The translations under genes were made by a program, and so were the position numbers. The notes below the pieces were generated by a model. That model worked only from the letters and a program-made list of their open reading frames with translations. It did not search any database and was not told the DNA's origin. A stretch of 64,000 nucleotides of DNA from Pelobates cultripes (Eukaryota; Chordata; Amphibia; Anura; Pelobatidae), in NCBI GenBank assembly GCA_933207985.1, contig OW240917.1, positions 112,580,427-112,644,426 of the forward strand, read 5' to 3'. Positions 57,600-64,000 of this stretch are shown here, in pieces. Numbering within the stretch: position 1 is the stretch's first letter; each line of letters opens with the position of its first letter.

Positions 57600-58320
57600 C
57601 ATCTCCCCTTTGGGGGGGGATTAACCAGGTATCTGAACTTCTGTCGGTCAGTGCCTAAGTTAGTCGATCCACTCACCCACAATAAGCAAATACCTGAGTA
57701 GCCCACCCACAATAAATAGGTACAAGAGCAGCAAACAGTTACTGCACCTGGGTATTCCTTTGGGGTAACTGGGAAACATGCTGTGGGGGCTTGGGGGGCA
57801 GAGGCCAGCTGCGCTCTGCCTGATGCCAGCACTTCTGCTGGGGTAGCCTGGTGGGGAATTGGCTGAAGCACATGCTGCCGCTGGAGAGGGAGACGGACTG
57901 TCTCGACTCCCATAACATTGTCCTGTTGCTGGGGAGAGAGACAGACTGTCTTTGTTCCCTGTGGGACACACTGCTGCTGAGGGGAGGCATGGGATGCATA
58001 CTGCTGCTGGGGAAGGAGATCACTTATCTCCCTTCCCAATACAATGCTCTGCTGCTGGGGAGGGAGACCGATCACTTGTCTCCACTCCCAATACAATGCT
58101 CTGCTGCTGGGGAGGGAGACTGTTTACCTCTGCTCCCTGTAGGGGACACTGCTGCTGGGGAGAGAGGCCGGCTGCCTCCTCTCCCTGCAGAACACACTGC
58201 TGCTGGGGAGAGAGACCGGTTGTCTCCTCTCCCTAGGACTCACCCTATCGCTGGGGAGTGAGACCGATTGTTTCCACTCCCTGTAGGGAACACTGCCGCT
58301 GGGGACAGGGAACTCTGGAA
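57600..58320 (-). mobile_element. 3' internal part of the LTR retrotransposon, with a 48-51-bp repeat
   Basis: Upstream of the purine tract the minus strand keeps frames of 94-206 codons without a known domain. At 57860-58310 a unit of 48-51 bp centred on CTGCTGCTGGGGAGGGAGAC recurs about ten times; on the minus strand it encodes a repeated 'Ser-Pro-Gln-Gln-Gln' motif. No protease, RT or integrase is visible; they would lie to the right but are absent. Confidence 0.6.
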
Positions 58321-58329
58321 CCCTGAGAG

Positions 58330-58940
58330 CAGCAGTGGAACTACCAATGGTGCAGCTGGTGCGGCTGCACCAGAGCCTGCACGCCCCCTATGACTGAACC
58401 CTTAAGCTGACTGACCTCTTAAGTGATATCAGCACTAGGAGGAGGTGACAGCTGGTCACTTCCTCCAACCTAACTCAGCACAGTGTTGGAGAGGCAGAGA
58501 GGCTGGAATGCAGACTGGGAGAGACTGTGACTACCAAAAGCCTCTGGCAGCTGATGGAACCCCAGGGAAGCCACTCTACTGCACCCAAAAGGTGGCTAAA
58601 AAAAATTATGTATCTGTAAGTGTGTCTTTATGTGTATTTGCATATCATTCTCTGTCTCTGTGTATCTTAATGTGTATTTGTGTGTCATTCTCTGTGTCTG
58701 TGTATCTGAATGTATGTCATTTTGTTTATCTGTGTGTCATTCTGTGTGTCTGTATATCTGTATGTGTGTTAGTGTGTGTGTGCATATTTGCATTGGTATC
58801 AGTGTGTGTATCTGTGTATCTGTATGTGTATTAGGGTGTGTGTATCTGCGTGGGTGTCTGTATGTGTGTTAGTGTGTGTTAGTGTGTGTGTCTGTGTATT
58901 TTCATAGGTCTCAGTGTGTGAATATGTGCGTTTGTGTTTC
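58330..58940 (+). mobile_element. hAT-type MITE with a TG-rich minisatellite
   Basis: The head CAGTGGAACTACCAATGG with GTGCAGCTGGTGCGGCTGCA is a usual hAT MITE start. 58612-58935 is TG-rich with TGTGTGTCATTCTCTGTGTC-type words. The right end is not defined. Confidence 0.5.
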
Positions 58941-59359
58941 TTTTTACTAAACTTTTATAACAGTACATAAAAACATACAACTGAGCACACAAATTCACCC
59001 TTTTTCCAACACAGACTCTCCATACAAACACATGCTTACATTCAAACACACAAACAACTGCTCAGTGCTAAATGAACCCTGTAAGGATGGTCAAATGGTG
59101 CATCCCAATCTGGCAATGCATTGTGGAAGTTGTACAACAGTTGGTAATCTACCTTTTTGCTATCCTTGCGATATGGAGGGACCTAAAACCAAGTCCCTGT
59201 CTTCGTTAGTTCTGCCACAGGCCGAGAGGTATTATCCATTGTAGATTGGAGTTGTTGAATTTGGGAGATTCCTGTCATCCTCCAAGTCACCTACTCTGCC
59301 CCAATGGTATCTAATTTTAACAGGAATAAAGCCGCCAGTTTCCACAGCATGTTGGCCAG
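58941..59359. other. no gene seen
   Basis: A GTGGAAGTTGTACAACAGTTG word near 59123 resembles a MITE foldback. Otherwise unassigned. Confidence 0.4.
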
Positions 59360-59828
59360 TGTTATAGATCCAATATTGATCTTTGTTACATTCAGGGGAA
59401 CCCAAATTGTATCAAGTGCACTTGGAGAAGCATGCATTAGACACCAGACATATGTTGGTTATCAAAATAAGCCTCTGACCTTTTCTTTGTCAGTTTGTGT
59501 TTTTATACATTAAAAAGTAAGTGCTTACATGCAAATACTCATTGGACAGTAGTAGGAAGGGAGTGAAAGGGTGAAGGGAGTACAGAAAAGACATAGGGAT
59601 GAACGTCATGTACATATAACAGATAAATTCCTGGAAAGAGAAGGAACCGACTGATTTAGGAGAGACAGCTCAGGTGGGGGCTATCTGTTCCCAGAACTAG
59701 ACATATATGGTCTTAAGTGTCGTTTTAAGCATTAAGCATCTTCTGAGTCCAAGTTAGCCAATTTTAATATAGGATATCTAATATGACACCTATAAGCTTG
59801 AACCTTGGAATCAAGGTAAATTCGTTCA
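59360..59828 (-). repeat. solo LTR, retroviral type, copy 2
   Basis: Homologous along its length to 35771-36226 (469 bp), from TGAACGAATTTACC to a degenerate end near ATCTATAACA. An insertion with a repeated GAAGGGAGT word near 59566 lengthens it. No internal region is attached. It sits in or beside an L1-type fragment. Confidence 0.75.
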
Positions 59829-60125
59829 CAGCCTGGTACCACTTTGAGGGAAGATTTTTCAGTAAGTCCCTTAACCCGGGATTGTGAGAATACATAGAGT
59901 CCTCTGACACTCCTACGCTTGGATGAGGTGAGCATTCTTGAGTAGAGCCATATTTGGATTCGCTTGGTCAGAAGGGAGCCAGATCTCCCAGTAGATGTGA
60001 AGTGAGCTGTGAGTTGTGGGATTTTTTTAGGGTTCCCCATAGTTGCAGTATTGATTTGATTAGTGGCATTTTGCTTTAGTCCTACCGGAGCTTAGCTACT
60101 GAGCGGCCATGCAGCTCCATTTTCA
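59829..60125 (-). pseudogene. L1/Tx1-type ORF1, N-terminal fragment
   Basis: The minus-strand ATG at 60040 opens 102 codons starting Met-Gly-Asn-Pro-Lys-Lys, with 'LTAHFTSTG' and 'SSKRRSVRG'. This wording fits the N terminus of frog L1-type ORF1. The stretch 60125-60041 is its leader. Only the beginning is present; the solo LTR follows. Confidence 0.45.
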
Positions 60126-61747
60126 AAGTCCTAAAAAATAATGCTTAATAGGATTTTCTAATTTATATTTGTTCCACTTCATAGATACAATTTTCTAACT
60201 TAAATGTATTGTTCTTTTTTTCCCACAATGTTTGCACATAATTCATTGTAAACATTGTACCATGTATGCAATTATATTTTTAAAGTAATTCAGTGACCAT
60301 GACACTATTTGCTTCCAAATTGAATTACCATCTGAAGGGATAATACCATATACCTATAATATCAATATATTACTTTAATTTAGGAAAATGATGCTCTCAG
60401 AGTCCTAATTAGAGTATGTTCAATTTAGTACCATAAATTAAATACATACGTTGACGTATAAGTAAGGGTACACTTGATTCACAGACATTATGTAACACAC
60501 ATAATTACATACACTGTACTTACATCAGTTCACCTGAGCATTTCTAAGAATTATTTGGTGCACATGATCTGTCTGCCATATCATTCTTGTACTGCATGGT
60601 GGGTGACATCATCATTATTTTCAATAATGCATGATTTTACCAATGCAGTGTAGTGCAATGGCTCCCAATCTCAAGTCCTAACAAGTTTATTAAAAGTAAC
60701 ACTTCATGGCAAAAGCTGCTATAGTGCAGTAGCCCATTCAAGTATTCATTCTCCCTAAATATCCCTGCGGGCTATCATTATGTGGAGATGGGCTAAATTA
60801 AATGGAAGCAAATGCTGCCTAAGACTGTTACTACCACCATCTCTGTGCAGACTGGAATATGTTGTTTTTAGAAAAGTTAAACAGAGCATTCTCAGATTTA
60901 GTCTTCTAGTATAGAGTTTGGAAATCATTATAAGTCCAGTGTCAAACTGGATAATGTCAGGCCTCATCCAGGGCCCTACACTGCTATCAAGGTTTAGTTC
61001 CCTAGTATCCTGCATCTGGGGACACCAGAGAACTCTCACAGGCAGCATAACTTGAATATATTAGTAGACACACTAGTGCTGTAATGCATTAAGACCCTGA
61101 TGAGAGTCTTCAGCAGTATGGATGCTGATGACCAGAGAGTTTGCTTTATTTCACATCACTGTCTCTAGTATGTTTAGAGCTTAGTGCAACAATGAAAAAC
61201 GTGTAACAAGCATAACCTTTTTTTACATGTTATTTTTAAAGGAACACTCTTATCTTTTAGACCAGCTAAAATCTTAAGACCTTCTAATTAAAGATGGTAA
61301 TGGTTCCCCTATAGTTTGTGTTCTATGATAAACTAGAAGGCTCTGATTTAAAAGTAAATCTGAATCTATAACCCTACCATTGTTCTACTCACCATATTAA
61401 TTAAACCCCCCATACTCTCCTTTCCTTAGTCAATGTGATTTAGATGTGCATGATTATACACACTCAAAAATTATTTTAGAGATGTGTAAATATCAAGTGC
61501 TTTATCAAATCAACACATTATCATAACAGCTTAGCAACATCATAATGCAAATTGAAAAAAGACTAAAGTCCCCATAGAGTTAAAACTCTCAAACATCTAT
61601 TTCTGTTGTTGATGTAAAAGGCAAAAGAATATTAAACAAAAACTCAGTTTAAAGCAATTTCCAATTGTGCCCCAAAAAAGGAAATCAAATACTGTTATGA
61701 CTCCAAGTAAGCAATTAATGTCTTACTCCATGACCAATAGACCTGAG
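60126..61747. other. no gene seen
   Basis: AT-rich unassigned DNA. A TTAAAGGAACACTCTTATC word near 61246 resembles a piggyBac-type MITE end without a partner. Confidence 0.45.
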
Positions 61748-62085
61748 CAGGGCCTGACTGGGAAAAAAATTCATCGCAGGCATTTTTTAATCACAGCGAC
61801 CCACTGAGAAGGGGGCGTGGCCAGAGATAGTGTGTTTTGTCATCACCAATGCCTCTTCCAGGACAGACCTCTAGAATGAGAAAAAGGCCCTGGATTTGAT
61901 CTGTGCAGCGCAAGCATTTTTATTAACATGCTTTTGCTGTGTTTGCTTGTAACTTGTCTCTGGTGTCTCCGGCTCTGCATGGGTCGGCAGGGGAGATCTC
62001 TTGATCTCCCCTGTCAGTCTCAGCCCATGGCCATCGCAGCCCACCATGCATTTGCCCAATATGCCCTATGGCCAGTCTGGGCCTG
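61748..62085 (+). mobile_element. hAT-type MITE, complete
   Basis: CAGGGCCTGACTGGGA at the left pairs with CCAGTCTGGGCCTG at the right. Flanks GACCTGAG and GTTCTGAA match at 5 of 8 positions. The interior has the foldback GGCAGGGGAGATCTCTTGATCTCCCCTG. No transposase. Confidence 0.65.
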
Positions 62086-62999
62086 GTTCTGAATATCCTG
62101 TTTTTAAAAAATAACTTTTCTAGTCTTCATTCGTAAAGCTATTATATTGCTCTTATTTATTTTTATTTTAGAGGCAAAATAATATTTTTACACAGAAACA
62201 TATTCTTCAGCTTCTGCTTGCAGATTATATTTAGGTACAAATTCAATTAAAATTGAATAAAGACAATGGTCTTGAAGCTGATGATGTCTCTAGATCCCAG
62301 AGATTCTGCTATCTTGCTTTTATATGCTTGTTTGCAAAAATGTGTGTAGATAGATATATAGATGTTTTTTTGTTCACTAACTTTATATCATATGTAGTTA
62401 ACATTGGCTACTTCGTATTATACTTTCAAAATATAACACTAAAATCTGAAGATATAGATAAAGGGCAAGACAAATGTCACAATCATTTTCTTTACCTTAG
62501 AATCATATTTCGGGAAAAGTGAAGATAACAGGTTGTGATACTGTATATGTAGTTTAGTATTTCCCTCAGATGCTGCACTTATTCTTGCTTTGAAATGCTG
62601 AAATTGTGACTTTTTGCCCTAATTTCTCCGTATAGAAGAAAATATCAAACTGAGATAGTTTGTTTACAAAGCAATGTGCATTTTGTTGAAACATTATTAT
62701 CCATACCTACTATTTGTTAAAGGAGATATACGTTGTAAGATTAAGGAAGATAGTATAATAATTGAATATAATTGTTAATCTATTTTGCTTTTAAAAAACG
62801 TATTTGTTTATTAGTTTTTTATTAAATGCACACAATATATCTGCAGAATTAATTTGCATAAGTTATTGGGTCAAGGCTTGATTGATAAATCGATGTGGAC
62901 AGCCTGGCACACTTTTTTTTTGTGTGTGTGCTCTTGATGGTCACTGTCATGGTAATGAATATATTAAGCTATGTGAGAGACATAATATGTATAAATATT
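62086..62999. other. no gene seen
   Basis: AT-rich DNA. The 89-codon frame at 62253-62522 has no recognisable domain. Confidence 0.45.
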
Positions 63000-64000
63000 T
63001 ATAAGTAAGATAGGGGGTTAAGGGCTGCGCTTGAACAAAAAAATAAAAAATGTGTAAAAATGTATATAGATAAAATAAGCAATATTAGTAAAATCAGGTA
63101 AAGTTCATCCAGAAATATAAACATATAAATTGGAACAGTCTCACTGATGTGCAGTAATACGATAATAGTCCTCAAGTGTTGCTCCGTCCGTATGGTAGGT
63201 AGTCCATATATGTGAAGATAAAAGAAGAAAGAAAAAAAAGCTGCCAATGGTGAAATATTGTATATCCAGATATATTCAAAGGAAATGTATTTCACTCACA
63301 TTTGTTGGAGCTTTAACCAGCTCTAGGAGAAGAGACACTTAGTGGTTTAATCCCCACTATCGGATGTACTTAGATGGTTGGTTGGTCCGTCTATCCAGCT
63401 TGGAATTCCTTTAATGTAGGCTAGGACCTACTCAGATATGCGTTGTTCTTTAATGCTGGGGAGATAGGTCCTCCTCTCCGGTATTGGATAGTAGGTGTCC
63501 TTCTTTAGTAGCATAAAAGATTTGATACAGCTGTATTTAGCTTAGTATCAATTGAAGCAGGTAGTATCTTAAAATTATTGAAGTTAATCTTCTTTAAGAT
63601 GTTTCTTAGTACCAGCCTATGGGTGGTCTGTTTGCTGATTTATAGATTGTTATACTATAGATTCACATTTGGTGGTAAGTCTAAGTAGGCACATTTATTT
63701 CCACAATTATTATAACGCGGGTTCACAGAGGGCTTGCACATGCGAGGTGAAGTTTGGGGAATGCCGGGCGATATGAATTTCACCTGGGTAAGTCATTACC
63801 TATTTATTAGTATGTGTATATATATGTTATAGTTATCACTTGTATTTGTGCTTCACTTTATCCTGAAGAAGGTCCCTGTGCGGACCGAAACGTCGTTTGT
63901 GACACATGGAATAAAATTTATTTTTCTACTTTGATACTAAGACCGTGAGTGCAGCTCCTACTTTTCTATTTTTGTATATATATATATATATATATATATA
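63000..64000 (+). repeat. repeat ending in hairpin motif copy d
   Basis: The 3' part has CCTGAAGAAGGTCC, loop CTGTGC, GGACCGAAACGTCG (63862-63895), then AATAAA, a GAGTGCAGCTCC block and a terminal TA microsatellite (63977-64000). The upstream part has a TTTGTTGGAGCTTTAACCAGCTC hairpin related in style to one at 31267 (AGAGCC...GGCTCT). Family unknown. Confidence 0.5.

Noticed and set aside
58434..58872. Frames of 80-129 codons rich in Val, Cys and Ser
   Set aside because: They arise from TG-rich repeat sequence.

Overview
This window looks like intergenic DNA from a large, repeat-rich vertebrate genome. The mix of elements fits an amphibian, probably a frog: two DIRS-type tyrosine-recombinase retrotransposons, an L1/Tx1-type ORF1, L2- and CR1-type LINE remnants, a Penelope-like fragment, hAT, Tc1/mariner, Ginger-like and piggyBac-like DNA elements, and retroviral-type LTRs. 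That organism call is inferred from element content only. I found no host exon, tRNA, rRNA or CRISPR array. Three runs of exactly 100 N (8265-8364, 36780-36879, 55283-55382) are assembly gaps, so linkage across them is not proven by sequence.

Layout, 1-25 kb. An L2-type LINE (about 430-2480) is followed by the 5' part of a hAT transposon (4003 to the first gap). Its leader is a minisatellite of about 18 copies of a roughly 131-bp unit, followed by a frameshifted BED-finger transposase. Next come AT microsatellites, tandem palindromic repeats (9008-9738), an LTR (about 10180-10903) and the 3' end of a Tc1 element (11590-12046). A giant inverted repeat with 837-bp arms (12856-15064) precedes a Ginger-like transposon (15729-17229). 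DIRS-A (17259-22800, minus strand, degraded) abuts a dead Tc1 copy (22801-23700).

Layout, 25-43 kb. An ORF1-only 'half-LINE' with its target-site duplication occupies 25569-27430. An L2 fragment lies near 28.9 kb, and a second large palindrome spans 31006-32254. A piggyBac-type MITE (33149-33688) is followed by a hAT-type element with a CA-rich minisatellite (34710-36756) that carries a solo LTR. A CR1-like LINE remnant runs on the minus strand at 40067-41690.

Layout, 43-64 kb. DIRS-B (42992-49544, minus) is nearly intact: gag, RT-RNase H and recombinase, with terminal and internal complementary repeats. It is broken by one recombinase stop codon and by a solo LTR (46199-47266) with a perfect TCTGG duplication. 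Further right are LINE 3' ends, TG/CA-rich MITEs, a Penelope-like RT fragment, piggyBac-type MITEs, the 3' end of an LTR element (56833-58320), a second copy of the retroviral-type solo LTR, an L1 ORF1 start, and a last repeat with a conserved hairpin motif at 63862.

Nothing forms a host operon or pathway; the functional units are the elements. The most interesting signals are: a hairpin motif family whose four copies have different but complementary stems; the DIRS pair, which share NRF1-type palindromes upstream of gag and an unusually open second frame across RT-RNase H; the half-LINE; and the two large palindromes.
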